Of a DNA stretch of 64,000 bases, positions 42,898 through 52,037 are shown piece by piece; position 1 is the stretch's first letter; each line of letters starts with the position of its first letter. The notes below the pieces were generated by a model. The model did not search any database. It worked only from the letters and a program-made list of their open reading frames with translations, and was not told the origin of the DNA. The stretch is from positions 1 to 64,000 of the forward strand of contig CAYYPL010000003.1 of NCBI GenBank assembly GCA_964473555.1, given 5' to 3'. Made by a program: the position numbers and the translations under genes. Origin of the DNA: UBA11400 sp964473555. Lineage in GTDB: Bacteria; Bacteroidota; Rhodothermia; Balneolales; HLUCCA01.

Positions 42898-44340
42898 TTG
42901 GCAAAGGATTCTGCTAAAGCGGTCTGGGACACGTGCCTTGAGATCATTAGGGACAACATAAATTATCAGAAGTTCAAATCCTGGTTTGAACCCATTAAAC
43001 CTGTAAAGCTGGAGAACAATACACTCACGATTCAAGTGCCATCTCAATTCTGGTATGAGTGGCTTGAAGAGCATTACTACAATATGCTCAGATCTACTAT
43101 TTCGAAGGTGCTTGGATCCGATGGTAAGCTGGAGTACTCTATAGTTATGGAAAAGTCCGAAAATCCCATAGACGAGCGTTCGGTGAGAATGCCACAACGA
43201 CCGGTTCCGCCCAGTAAACCACAGCAGTTGTCTGGTTATCCGACCCATAGTCCCGGGTCGATACAGAACCCGTTTATCATCCCGGGTTTAAAGAAGACCA
43301 AGGTCGAATCGAATCTGAACCAGAATTATGTATTCGAACGGTACATTGAAGGAGATTGTAATCGTCTTGCCCGTTCTGCTGCTATGGCTATCGCAGAAAA
43401 TCTTGGCAACAATTCGTTCAACCCATTTTTTGTTTACGGTGGAGTTGGTCTGGGTAAGACCCACTTGATTCAAAGCATCGGAAATAAGATCAAACAGGAT
43501 TACGGTGACGAGAAATCTGTACTGTATATCTCTTCCGAGAGTTTCACCAATGAGTTCGTGCACGCAATCAGAAATAACCGTTCCAGTGAGTTCTCCATGT
43601 TCTACAGGAATATAGATGTGTTAATTGTTGACGATATACAGTTTTTCAGTGGTAAAGAGAAAACCCAGGAAGAGTTTTTTCACATCTTCAACGCGTTACA
43701 CCAGGATGGAAAACAAATCATTCTAAGTTCTGATCGGGCACCAAAAGATGTTCCAGATATTGAAGAGCGGCTGATCTCACGGTTTAACTGGGGACTCACA
43801 GCAGACATTCAAATGCCTGATTTTGAGACCAGATATGCCATATTGGAGTACAAGGCTCACGACAACGGAATCGAATTCGAACCCGAGATATTTGAATTTA
43901 TCGCTCATAACTTCAAATCCAGTATCAGAGATATGGAGGGAGCCATAATCAAACTACTGGCAACTTCCTCCTTACAAAAAATTGACCGTATCGATCTGGT
44001 TTTAGCCAAGCACATTCTCAAGGATATGGTCAAGGAGTCTAAAAAGCATATCTCTATTGAACTGATTCAAAACCAGGTTTCTGAATATTTCGGAATTGAT
44101 ACAAATAAAGTGCGTGAAAAGACCAGGAAGCAGGAAATCGTGGAAGCCCGGCAAATTGCCATGTATTTGTCCAAACAAATGACAAAAAGTAGTTTAAAGA
44201 CTATCGGGCTGCATTTTGGAGGTCGTGATCATTCCACGGTAATCCACGCCATCACATCGGTCGAAGACCGACTGAAAAACCCAAAACACTCACGGATCAT
44301 CAAAGACATTCAGCACAAGATTGAGCTGGCAAGTATCTGA
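42898..44340 (+). CDS. dnaA: Chromosomal replication initiator protein DnaA
   Basis: 480 residues from a TTG start at 42898. AGGAGG at 42883-42888 is 9 nt upstream, so the TTG is well supported. Domain I begins AVWDTCLEIIRDNINYQKFKSWFEPIKPV. The AAA+ module has Walker A FVYGGVGLGKTHLIQSIG and Walker B VLIVDDIQFFSGKEKTQEEFFHIFN. The C-terminal DNA-binding helix has FGGRDHSTVIHAI. The non-ATG start and strong SD may tune DnaA level. The neighbours downstream are folK and a deoxynucleoside kinase, not dnaN. Confidence 0.98.
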   Translation: MAKDSAKAVWDTCLEIIRDNINYQKFKSWFEPIKPVKLENNTLTIQVPSQFWYEWLEEHYYNMLRSTISKVLGSDGKLEYSIVMEKSENPIDERSVRMPQRPVPPSKPQQLSGYPTHSPGSIQNPFIIPGLKKTKVESNLNQNYVFERYIEGDCNRLARSAAMAIAENLGNNSFNPFFVYGGVGLGKTHLIQSIGNKIKQDYGDEKSVLYISSESFTNEFVHAIRNNRSSEFSMFYRNIDVLIVDDIQFFSGKEKTQEEFFHIFNALHQDGKQIILSSDRAPKDVPDIEERLISRFNWGLTADIQMPDFETRYAILEYKAHDNGIEFEPEIFEFIAHNFKSSIRDMEGAIIKLLATSSLQKIDRIDLVLAKHILKDMVKESKKHISIELIQNQVSEYFGIDTNKVREKTRKQEIVEARQIAMYLSKQMTKSSLKTIGLHFGGRDHSTVIHAITSVEDRLKNPKHSRIIKDIQHKIELASI

Positions 44341-44346
44341 CACCTT

Positions 44347-44838
44347 ATGGTAAAACGTGTTGTACTTGCATTGGGAAGTAGTATGGGAAACAAGCTTAAA
44401 CGCTTGTCTGAAGCAAGGGATTTTCTTACCGGATTAAGCAGTTCCGATATCCGTTGCTCTTCAATTTGGGAAACAGAACCGGTTGGTATCGCTCAGAATC
44501 AGTTTTACAATACGGTAGTACAGATCCATTATGATGGAGCTCAGGCTGATCTATTGAAACTTATCAAGCAACATGAATTACATGCTGGAAGAGATCAACA
44601 CTCACCACGATGGGCAGATCGGCCCATTGATATTGACATTATCGATTTTGGAGGCACCTTTTATCTCGATGCGGATCTAGAGATTCCCCATCCAGCGTAT
44701 AAAAATCGACTTTTCGTCCTATATCCACTTCAAGACCTTGAACCTAGCTGGATGGATTCCGTAACCGGGGATCATATTGAGGATATGATCAAAATAGCCC
44801 CAAGGATGAGACTTTCTAAAATCAAGGCAAAGTGGTAG
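44347..44838 (+). CDS. folK: 2-amino-4-hydroxy-6-hydroxymethyldihydropteridine pyrophosphokinase
   Basis: 163 residues. Transfers pyrophosphate from ATP to the pterin in folate synthesis. Signatures are LALGSSMGNKLKRL, IWETEPVGIAQNQFYNTVV, HELHAGRDQHSPRWADRPIDIDIIDFG and the end of the motif IPHPAYKNRLFVLYPLQDL. It starts 6 bp after dnaA, so it is probably in the dnaA operon. Confidence 0.96.
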   Translation: MVKRVVLALGSSMGNKLKRLSEARDFLTGLSSSDIRCSSIWETEPVGIAQNQFYNTVVQIHYDGAQADLLKLIKQHELHAGRDQHSPRWADRPIDIDIIDFGGTFYLDADLEIPHPAYKNRLFVLYPLQDLEPSWMDSVTGDHIEDMIKIAPRMRLSKIKAKW

Positions 44839-44848
44839 ATTTACCCCC

Positions 44849-45487
44849 GTGAACACCTATGAATTTATAGCAATTGAAGGCGTAATCGGTGCCGGAAAGA
44901 CATCTCTGGCTCGTCTACTCTCGGAGCGCCACAACGCAAGGCTGATACTCGAAGAATTCGAAGACAATCCATTCTTGCCTATGTTCTATCAAGACCGGGC
45001 CAGATATGCCTTTCAGACTCAATTGTCGTTTTTGGCGAGTCGTTTCAATCAACAAAAATCAATGACTGGCAGGGATTTATTTTCAGACTTTTTAGTGTCT
45101 GATTATCTTTTTGATAAGGACAGGATTTTCGCCCGGTTAAATCTCGATGCTGATGAAATGGCGCTCTACGATCGTATTTACAACATCATGAGCGGAATTG
45201 CTGCCAAACCAGATTTGGTGATTTTTATCCAGTGTTCCGTAGAGCGTTTGCTTCAAAACATCTATAAACGAGGTCGCGACTATGAGATGGAAATTTCCGC
45301 TGATTACCTGGAAGAACTCAACGAATCGTACAATCACTTCTTTTATCACTATGACCGGTCTCCGTTGTTGATCATCAATGCAAATGAAATTGATTTTGTG
45401 AATAACGAAAATCACCTGGAGTACATAGAAAATCATATTTTCAAAGAACCGCTGAAGAGTCTTCGCACTCATATTCATCCCAGATAG
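44849..45487 (+). CDS. Deoxynucleoside kinase (dAdo/dGuo kinase family)
   Basis: 212 residues from a GTG start. The P-loop is GVIGAGKTSLARLLSER (residues 10-26). The family motif EEFEDNPFLPMFYQDRARYAFQTQLSFLASR and the DRxF-like YLFDKDRIFARL follow, then the lid-like RGRDYEMEIS. It salvages deoxynucleosides to dNMPs. It lies 10 bp after folK, placing dNTP supply beside dnaA. Substrate preference is unknown. Confidence 0.93.
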   Translation: MNTYEFIAIEGVIGAGKTSLARLLSERHNARLILEEFEDNPFLPMFYQDRARYAFQTQLSFLASRFNQQKSMTGRDLFSDFLVSDYLFDKDRIFARLNLDADEMALYDRIYNIMSGIAAKPDLVIFIQCSVERLLQNIYKRGRDYEMEISADYLEELNESYNHFFYHYDRSPLLIINANEIDFVNNENHLEYIENHIFKEPLKSLRTHIHPR

Positions 45488-45603
45488 GCTCTTTTCAATC
45501 GCATTTATTTTTCAGAGATCTTATCTGTCCTTCGACACTTAAATATGAACAACCTCCTGCTCTGCTCTGTACTATTTGTCTGGCATTGTGTATACTTATT
45601 CCT

Positions 45604-45876
45604 ATGAGATTGATACTATATTTTATATTCATTTATGTAACATACAGAGTCGTAAGACGGTTGATTTTCGGCCCAAAACCCAGACGACGAGTCTATGTAA
45701 ACTGGGGACGAACCCAACAGGGTGCATATGGTCCTTACGGGAATAGCCGACCATCAGATACCCGGAATTCGGATGAACCAAGCGTCGGCAGATTCAATAC
45801 TCAAACTTCAAACCAGGCAGATCACCGAAAGCTAACCAATGTCGAGGATGCCGATTTCGAAGAATTAAAATCCTAA
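45604..45876 (+). CDS. Small DUF4834-like membrane protein
   Basis: 90 residues from the ATG at 45604 (MRLILYFIFIYVTYRVVRRLIFG); an upstream in-frame ATG at 45586 is less natural. One N-terminal membrane helix is followed by a basic patch (KPRRR) and a hydrophilic tail ending VEDADFEELKS. The layout fits DUF4834-type proteins of Bacteroidota, which have no known function. It is followed after 13 bp by the DUF2892 gene. Confidence 0.65.
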   Translation: MRLILYFIFIYVTYRVVRRLIFGPKPRRRVYVNWGRTQQGAYGPYGNSRPSDTRNSDEPSVGRFNTQTSNQADHRKLTNVEDADFEELKS

Positions 45877-45889
45877 AAACGGAGTCATT

Positions 45890-46105
45890 ATGTTTCAGAA
45901 AAATGTCGGAACAACAGATAAACTGGTACGATGGATTCTTGCAGCAGTACTGATACTATTAGCTGTCACAGGTGTACTTTCAGGTACTTGGATGTATGTA
46001 GCCTATATCGCTGCCGCAGTATTGATCCTAACCAGCTTAATGAGCTTCTGTGGCCTGTATGCTATTTTTGGCATGAATACCTGTAAAGTCTCTGAAAAAG
46101 GCTGA
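45890..46105 (+). CDS. DUF2892-family inner membrane protein
   Basis: 71 residues with a GGAG ribosome binding site at 45881-45884. Begins MFQKNVGTTDKLVRWILAAVLILLAVTGVLSG, has two membrane helices, and ends GLYAIFGMNTCKV. This is the DUF2892/YgaP-tail type, common beside sulfur or redox genes. It is convergent with the TauE-like gene, with only 1 bp between stop codons. Confidence 0.88.
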   Translation: MFQKNVGTTDKLVRWILAAVLILLAVTGVLSGTWMYVAYIAAAVLILTSLMSFCGLYAIFGMNTCKVSEKG

Positions 46106-46106
46106 T

Positions 46107-46811
46107 TCAATGTTTCATTGAATGCATTGTTTCTGGGCCTACATCAGGGCTCAGAAACGGTATACCCAATCCCAGGCCTCTTAGGATTAACAAGACCGCT
46201 ATGGACGCAGTTATGTAGGGGAAAGCGGTATTTAGTCTCTGTTTCAGTTTTACAGATTGAAATCCGGGTAGCAAAGATACCACCAGCATAACGGGAAATG
46301 TACCTAATCCAAACAGGAACATGAATACGCTGCTATGTCCCGGACTCCCCATCCCTACAGCACCAGCAAGTGCCAGGTAAACAAATCCACAAGGTAGAAG
46401 TCCGTTTAAGAACCCCAGGAAGGTCATCGAACTCAAACTGTCGGATTTCATCAGTTTTTGCATGATGGACTTTAATCGAGTCGGCATTTTGATGAATGAT
46501 CCGTGTAGAATTTTGGATCTGTAACGGGCTGGTATCAAAACGAACGATAACATCACCGTTCCGGCTACAATAGACACATACTTTTGGAATCCTACAAGGG
46601 AGAAGCCAAAACCTATGAAACCGAGTATGAATCCCATTAAAGCATATGCAAATGACCGACTTGTATGGTACACCGTTCGCGTCAGGATCAGCTGAGATTT
46701 GTCGGTATGATTTGAAGGCAACGCCATGACTAGGGGTCCGCACATACCCATGCAATGTGCACTTCCGGCTAACCCAAGTAAAAATCCTGCCCAGATAAGT
46801 GATTCATTCAT
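46107..46811 (-). CDS. TauE/SafE-like (cytochrome-oxidase-associated) membrane protein
   Basis: 234 residues, about six membrane helices. The first helix carries GSAHCMGMCGPLVMALP, the HCxGMCGP motif of the UreH-like/CcdA-related proteins found at the end of cbb3 oxidase operons. These are called sulfite exporter TauE/SafE by automatic annotation but are probably involved in copper or redox supply for the oxidase. It is the last gene of the cco operon, 7 bp after ccoH. Confidence 0.85.
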   Translation of the reverse strand: MNESLIWAGFLLGLAGSAHCMGMCGPLVMALPSNHTDKSQLILTRTVYHTSRSFAYALMGFILGFIGFGFSLVGFQKYVSIVAGTVMLSFVLIPARYRSKILHGSFIKMPTRLKSIMQKLMKSDSLSSMTFLGFLNGLLPCGFVYLALAGAVGMGSPGHSSVFMFLFGLGTFPVMLVVSLLPGFQSVKLKQRLNTAFPYITASIAVLLILRGLGLGIPFLSPDVGPETMHSMKH

Positions 46812-46818
46812 CGTTCCA

Positions 46819-47283
46819 TTACCTCAAATAAACCGGATAGTCTCCATAGTACTCTTTATCTGTCGAAATCAGGGTGATTTTCAGCGTCCACATTCCCTTC
46901 GAGAGTTCTGAACCAGGAATACGTTGTACTCCGGAAGAATCGGGAGCTACAGGAATCACTTGATCCATTGCAGCATCTGAAGGTCGGTATACCGAAATCC
47001 ATCCTGACAAACTGGAAGGAGGTAACTCACTGGGGTAGTTTATTTGTACGTTTGAGCCAACTACCTGTACAGAAATGGGCTCCGTGAGCATTGCCATATT
47101 CTGTTTACGTGTTATCTGATCCTGATACACCAACGTTTGGTTGTAGTAATCTGGAACGACCAGGTCGAAATCCACGGTAAACGTAAAAGCAACAAATCCT
47201 AATGTAGCGCAAACAAATAGGATATAAACCACGATGATGGCTCTGGGCCAGGATTTTTCAGTTTTTTCGGATTGGGTGTTCAT
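46819..47283 (-). CDS. ccoH: FixH/CcoH family cbb3 assembly protein
   Basis: 154 residues: one N-terminal membrane helix (AIIVVYILFVCATLGFVAFTF) and a periplasmic beta-rich domain. The family segment DFDLVVPDYYNQTLVYQDQITRKQN is present, as is the C-terminal LSKGMWTLKITLISTDKEYYGDYPVYL. CcoH/FixH is needed for stable assembly of cbb3 oxidase. It overlaps ccoG by 4 bp. Confidence 0.9.
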   Translation of the reverse strand: MNTQSEKTEKSWPRAIIVVYILFVCATLGFVAFTFTVDFDLVVPDYYNQTLVYQDQITRKQNMAMLTEPISVQVVGSNVQINYPSELPPSSLSGWISVYRPSDAAMDQVIPVAPDSSGVQRIPGSELSKGMWTLKITLISTDKEYYGDYPVYLR

Positions 47284-48749
47284 TGTTGGGATATGGGTCC
47301 TAAGAATCCAGTTTGTATGGTTTGAATACGTTCTCCGTCTTTAAACACCCCAAATTCAATGGGTGTTTGGGATCCACGTAGTGATGATTTTTCCATTAGT
47401 ACCATCCAGCGTTGTTCGAGCTGTTGCTGACCAGGAATCGTCTGTGCTTCACCCAAGAGTTGTAACGTGCCACCTTGCGTGAGTAAACGGAGTTCTACCT
47501 GTGTATCTGAAAACGTCTTGTTGAAAAAACGGACCTGATACAGGTTTGATACTCTGTTATCGGGTAATTCATTGAATAAGGATCCTGGTTGCCTTAGGAT
47601 CACTGTGTTTACCTCGGCCCGGGTAAACAGTAGTGTGACAAATAGGGTAAACATCACTACAAAAACCCCGAAATAGGCAAGGATTCTGGGAGTAAAGAAG
47701 CGAGATTTTACACCATCTGTAACGGCGTTGAAAGAGGTATGGGTAATCAGTTTTTCTGGTTTACCTATTTTTCGCATCACGTCATCGCATGCATCCATAC
47801 AGGCGGTGCAATTGATGCATTCCAGCTGGATCCCATTACGGATATCAATTCCAGTGGGACATACTTTTACACATTGTTCACAGTCGATACAGTCTCCATA
47901 ATTCGGAGTAGATACATCGGTAGCCATTTTCCTGAAGTTGGAAATCACACCATCGATTTTTTGGCGGTCAGCCACTTTTGCGCGGTTTTCCCCTCTTTTA
48001 AAGTCATACGTAACAGCAAGCGAGTCATTATCGACCAAAACCGATTGAAAACGTCCGTAAGGGCACGCAACAAGACACACCTGTTCTCTGAAGCGTGCAA
48101 ATACACCGTAAAAAACGAAGCTAAAAAGAGTAATGGAAACAAATCCAGTCAGATGTTCTGATGGAGGAACAGTAACGATAGCGTAAAGTGCATCTTTGCC
48201 AATAATGTAGGCCAGAAATGTATTGGCGATCAGGAACGATAATCCAAAGAAAATACTATGTTTAGCCCCTTTTTTAAGGATTTTCTCCCTATTCCAGGGC
48301 ATCGTATCCAGTTTCTTTTGATCATTCATATCCCCTTCAATGGCGTACTCAATTTTCCTGAAAAGCATTTCCATGAATATCGTCTGAGGACAGACCCATC
48401 CACAAAAAAGGCGTCCCCAGATTGCTGTAAACAGGACGATAAAAATGATCAGGGTGATCATGGCCAAAAAGAACAGATAGAAATCCTGTGGCCAGAAAAC
48501 AATCCCAAACAGTATAAATTTTCGTTCGAGTACGTTCATTAGGATCAGAGGATTCCCACCGATCGTGATAAATGGACCTGCGATCAAAAAACCAAGCAAG
48601 AACCAGCTCAGGATACTCCGGTACGAATAGAATTTACCGGATGGTTTCTTCGGATAGATCCATTTTCGTTTCCCATCCGATGAAATGGATCCAATCGTAT
48701 CACGAAAGGTCTCTTCGCTGGTTATCGGATTGATCTGATTCTTGTTCAT
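47280..48749 (-). CDS. ccoG: Cytochrome c oxidase accessory protein CcoG (RdxA/FixG)
   Basis: 489 residues. Membrane segments near 55-190 and 345-370 flank two ferredoxin-type cluster motifs, CIDCEQCVKVCPTGID and CINCTACMDACDDVM. The conserved GRLFCGWVCPQTIFMEMLFRKIEYAIEGD is also present, and a C-terminal Ig-like domain follows. CcoG is linked to copper(II) reduction for the oxidase. It lies 12 bp after ccoP and overlaps ccoH. Confidence 0.95.
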   Translation of the reverse strand: MNKNQINPITSEETFRDTIGSISSDGKRKWIYPKKPSGKFYSYRSILSWFLLGFLIAGPFITIGGNPLILMNVLERKFILFGIVFWPQDFYLFFLAMITLIIFIVLFTAIWGRLFCGWVCPQTIFMEMLFRKIEYAIEGDMNDQKKLDTMPWNREKILKKGAKHSIFFGLSFLIANTFLAYIIGKDALYAIVTVPPSEHLTGFVSITLFSFVFYGVFARFREQVCLVACPYGRFQSVLVDNDSLAVTYDFKRGENRAKVADRQKIDGVISNFRKMATDVSTPNYGDCIDCEQCVKVCPTGIDIRNGIQLECINCTACMDACDDVMRKIGKPEKLITHTSFNAVTDGVKSRFFTPRILAYFGVFVVMFTLFVTLLFTRAEVNTVILRQPGSLFNELPDNRVSNLYQVRFFNKTFSDTQVELRLLTQGGTLQLLGEAQTIPGQQQLEQRWMVLMEKSSLRGSQTPIEFGVFKDGERIQTIQTGFLGPISQQ

Positions 48750-48761
48750 TGGTCCGTCAGG

Positions 48762-49394
48762 CTAAAGTACACATTCTACTGCACGGTTGGGTTCGGGTTG
48801 TTTCGGGTTCGGTGGACTGCTTCCTCGTAAGGTGATGATATAGCTGGCTAACTGTTGCAACTCGGTGTCTGTGAGTGGAGCACCACTTCCGTAAGGTGGC
48901 ATTCCAGCTGTTGGGAAACCTGATTTGATACTGGTCATGACTGATTCCAGGTTGCATCCGTAGATCCAGAACTCATCAGTAAGATTGGGACCAACCAGGC
49001 CTTCGCCTTGTCCGCCATGACACGTGGTACACAGATTTTTTGGCGATAAAAACAACGCTTTTCCAGCGGCGATACTCGCATCATCTCCCAAAATTTCGAG
49101 TTCAGCGAAACTCACGGATGGGGTATTGTCCTGAAGGGGTTGAAACTGCTGTTCAGCAAATGCGATTTCGGCCTCATATTCTTCTGCTTGCGATAGTCCG
49201 ATACCAAGTACATCATAATAAAACAGGTACACAACCCCTAGGGCGATTGTAAAGTAGAATCCATACAACCACCAAGGAGGCATCGGATTATTCAACTCCT
49301 GTATCCCATCGTATTCGTGATCCAGAAGTTTATCTTGTTCATCACTTAAAATGATAGTAGGTTGTTCTTCGTATAGTTTTTTTGAATCTGACAT
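48762..49394 (-). CDS. ccoP: cbb3 oxidase subunit III, mono-haem cytochrome c (CcoP)
   Basis: 210 residues from the ATG at 49394, chosen because GAGGAG lies 6 nt upstream; a longer frame to 49421 would overlap ccoQ. The N-terminal part has YDGIQELNNPMPPWWLYGFYFTIALGVVYLFYYDV, the CcoP_N anchor. Only one haem motif is present (LCTTCHGGQGEGLVGPNL), with the axial Met in TAGMPPYG. Proteobacterial CcoP has two haems; the single-haem form is usual in Bacteroidota. The C-terminus ends with a Pro-rich tail and a free Cys. Confidence 0.93.
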   Translation of the reverse strand: MSDSKKLYEEQPTIILSDEQDKLLDHEYDGIQELNNPMPPWWLYGFYFTIALGVVYLFYYDVLGIGLSQAEEYEAEIAFAEQQFQPLQDNTPSVSFAELEILGDDASIAAGKALFLSPKNLCTTCHGGQGEGLVGPNLTDEFWIYGCNLESVMTSIKSGFPTAGMPPYGSGAPLTDTELQQLASYIITLRGSSPPNPKQPEPNRAVECVL

Positions 49395-49404
49395 ACGGGA
49401 CTCC

Positions 49405-49596
49405 TCAGGCTTTAACTTCATAGTTCATAGTGGGTTCACTATCATCGAGTGGTAATCTTGAATACGCTTCGATATCGGTCTTTTTCATCCGGACCACCCA
49501 AACGATGAGCAGTACGAAGAACGTAAAAAAGATAGCCAGTGAAATCAGGGGATAAACGGTTATCCCCTGAATAGATTCGAGTACATTTTTATACAT
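49405..49596 (-). CDS. ccoQ: CcoQ-like small subunit of cbb3 oxidase
   Basis: 63 residues with one membrane helix (TVYPLISLAIFFTFFVLLIVWVVRMKK) and a short cytoplasmic tail containing AYSRLPLDDSEP, as in CcoQ/FixQ. AAAGGAG lies upstream of its ATG. Position between ccoNO and ccoP supports the call. It stabilises the oxidase complex in other bacteria. Confidence 0.88.
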   Translation of the reverse strand: MYKNVLESIQGITVYPLISLAIFFTFFVLLIVWVVRMKKTDIEAYSRLPLDDSEPTMNYEVKA

Positions 49597-49609
49597 ATCC
49601 CGTTCTCCT

Positions 49610-51784
49610 TTATTCGGTTATTGAAGTTTGTGAAGAGCCAGACTCGACAAACCTGTTGAAGGTATTGTTTTGGGTATCCCCTTTTATGTCAGTTCCCAAA
49701 CGCTGCAGATATGCGATCACAGCAACCATATGGGCATCCCACTCTACATCGAATCCACTTGAACGGAGACCAGCTGCAATACCGGTAGCTTGTTCTCGCA
49801 ATGCATCGACAGCTTTTTTATCGAAACCAACCGGATAAGGAACTTCTAGTGATTGAAGTGTCCTGATTTTTGCCGGAACCTGATCGATATCTATTTTTCT
49901 GCTCAGGAACCATGGGTACGAAGGCATGATACTTCCAGGGCTGGTGGATCTGGAATCCAGGAAGTGCATATAATGCCATGAATCGGGATACTTCCCTCCG
50001 ACTCGGTGAAGGTCTGGGCCTGTTCTTTTTGATCCCCATAGAAATGGTCGATCATATACGAACTCCCCTGCTTTTGAATACTCGCCATATCGTTCGGTTT
50101 CGGAACGAAACGGACGAATCATTTGTGAATGGCAACCCACACATCCTTCGGCGATGTAAATGTCACGTCCAACCAGCTCAAGAGGCGTGTAAGGTTTGAC
50201 ACTGGCTATCGTTGGTACGTTGGATTTAACTAATGCAGTCGGAATGTATTCAACAAATCCACCGATCAAGATTGCGACAACAGTCAGAACTGTAAACTGA
50301 GTCGGTTTTGATTCCAACCATCTGTGGAAAGAGCTTTCTTTATGGCTACTGGCCATCATCTGCTCTACGTTCGCTTCCGCCTTTTCATCCGCAACAAGTG
50401 AACCTGCTCTCATGGTCTTGTACAGGTTGTACATACCAGCTGAGATTCCTAGGATGTATAATGATCCCCCAATTGCACGTGCGAAATACATGGGAATCAA
50501 ATGAGAAACTGTCTCCATGAAATTCGGATACATCATGGTTCCTGAGTCATTGAACTCTTTCCACATCAAACTTTGCATAATTCCGCCCCAATAGATCGGG
50601 ATGACATAGATAATGAGCCCCAATGTGGCTGCCCAGAAATGGAAATTGGCCATTTTATTACTGTACAATTGAGTATTAAAAATGCGGGGCACTATAAAAT
50701 ACAGCATCGCGAAGGTGAGCCCTCCATTCCAGGCCAGAGCGGCTGTATGCACGTGGGCAATCACATAATCGGTGTAATGTGTAATGGCATTTACGTTCTT
50801 GAATGACATCATTGGACCCTCAAAGGTAGCCATACCATAGGCTGTAACTCCGACAACCATGAATTTCAGGACCGGATCTTTACGAACACGGTCCCAGGCT
50901 CCACGCAGGGTGAAGAGTCCGTTAATCATACCCCCCCAGGAGGGAGCCACCAGCATCACCGAGAATACAACGCCCAGGTTTTGCGCCCAACCCGGTAGCG
51001 CGGTGTATAACAGGTGGTGAGGTCCTGCCCAGATGTAGATAAAGATCAACGCCCAAAAATGGACAATACTCAACCTGTAGGAGTAGATCGGACGATTAGC
51101 AGCCTTTGGAATAAAGTAGTACATAATCCCAAGGAAAGGAGTGGTCAGGAAGAATGCTACCGCATTGTGACCATACCACCACTGAACAAGTGCATCTTGT
51201 ACCCCGGCATAAACGGAATAACTCTTCAACAGATCTACCGGTAAAACCAGATTATTGACGATGTGAAGTACAGCAACCGTTACGAATGTTGCGATATAGA
51301 ACCAAATGGCTACGTACATATGCTTTACCCGACGTTTGTAAATGGTCATCATCATATTGATACCAAAAACTACCCAAACGACGGCAATTGCAATGGCTAT
51401 TGGCCATTCCAGCTCGGCATATTCTTTACTCTGTGTGTATCCTAAAGGAAGTGTGACCGCTGCAGATACGATGATAGCCTGCCATCCCCAGAAGTTGATT
51501 TTACTCAGCGTATCGCTCCACATTCTGGCCTTGCAAAGTCGTTGTAGCGAGTAATAAACACCCAGGAAAATGGCGTTTCCGGCAAATGCGAAGATTACCG
51601 CATTCGTATGCAGTGGACGAAGTCGGCCGTATGATAGTTCGGCAATACCGCCCAAAAATTCTGGAAATACCAGCTTAAGAGCAATGATAAGACCGACAAG
51701 CATACCGATTAATCCCCACAATCCCGTGGCGATCGCGAAATTCCGCACGATCCGATTGTCGTAGTAATAGGTTTCTGTAGCCAT
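49610..51784 (-). CDS. ccoNO: Fused cbb3 oxidase subunits I and II (CcoN-CcoO)
   Basis: 724 residues. CcoN part (about 1-470): catalytic haem-copper subunit with histidines in RPLHTNAVIFAF, QWWYGHNAVAFF, YIWAGPHHLLYT and VIAHVHTAALAW. CcoO part (about 490-710): membrane anchor, then haem motif GCVGCHSQMIRPF and the conserved GPDLHRVGGKYPDSWHYMHFLDSRSTSPGSIMPSYPW. The fusion is typical of Bacteroidota. This high-affinity terminal oxidase supports respiration at low oxygen. Confidence 0.97.
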   Translation of the reverse strand: MATETYYYDNRIVRNFAIATGLWGLIGMLVGLIIALKLVFPEFLGGIAELSYGRLRPLHTNAVIFAFAGNAIFLGVYYSLQRLCKARMWSDTLSKINFWGWQAIIVSAAVTLPLGYTQSKEYAELEWPIAIAIAVVWVVFGINMMMTIYKRRVKHMYVAIWFYIATFVTVAVLHIVNNLVLPVDLLKSYSVYAGVQDALVQWWYGHNAVAFFLTTPFLGIMYYFIPKAANRPIYSYRLSIVHFWALIFIYIWAGPHHLLYTALPGWAQNLGVVFSVMLVAPSWGGMINGLFTLRGAWDRVRKDPVLKFMVVGVTAYGMATFEGPMMSFKNVNAITHYTDYVIAHVHTAALAWNGGLTFAMLYFIVPRIFNTQLYSNKMANFHFWAATLGLIIYVIPIYWGGIMQSLMWKEFNDSGTMMYPNFMETVSHLIPMYFARAIGGSLYILGISAGMYNLYKTMRAGSLVADEKAEANVEQMMASSHKESSFHRWLESKPTQFTVLTVVAILIGGFVEYIPTALVKSNVPTIASVKPYTPLELVGRDIYIAEGCVGCHSQMIRPFRSETERYGEYSKAGEFVYDRPFLWGSKRTGPDLHRVGGKYPDSWHYMHFLDSRSTSPGSIMPSYPWFLSRKIDIDQVPAKIRTLQSLEVPYPVGFDKKAVDALREQATGIAAGLRSSGFDVEWDAHMVAVIAYLQRLGTDIKGDTQNNTFNRFVESGSSQTSITE

Positions 51785-51791
51785 AGATAGA

Positions 51792-52037
51792 TTAATTAAT
51801 TGTTTGGGTAGAACTGTTCTCTTTATTATGTATAGCTGAATTCGAAATTTGACTCGTTGAGGTGCCTTTTTTAGCCTGATTTTGGTCTGCTTTAACCAAT
51901 TCGTCGTCGAATAGGACCCTCACCGATGGGGTATACTTGTCGTCGTATTGTCCTGATCGTATTGCCCATATAAAAGCAACTACGAATCCGGTTGCGATAA
52001 GCAGACTAAATGCAATAAGCAGGTACATGACGGTCAT
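51792..52037 (-). CDS. ccoS: cbb3 oxidase maturation protein CcoS
   Basis: 81 residues from the ATG at 52037, which overlaps the ccoI stop (ATGA) and has GGAGT upstream. A longer frame to 52130 only shadows ccoI. One membrane helix (MYLLIAFSLLIATGFVVAFIWAIRSGQYDD) is followed by the conserved DDKYTPSVRVLFDDE. Needed for cofactor insertion into cbb3 oxidase. It has an extended Ser/Gln/Asn-rich tail. Confidence 0.92.
   Translation of the reverse strand: MTVMYLLIAFSLLIATGFVVAFIWAIRSGQYDDKYTPSVRVLFDDELVKADQNQAKKGTSTSQISNSAIHNKENSSTQTIN

Noticed and set aside
46107..46811. A true sulfite exporter
   Set aside because: The HCxGMCGP motif and the position at the end of a cbb3 operon fit the oxidase-associated group, so the automatic sulfite label is not supported.
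49395..49421. Longer ccoP start overlapping ccoQ
   Set aside because: GAGGAG is positioned 6 nt before the internal ATG at 49394, and the extra nine residues do not resemble CcoP.
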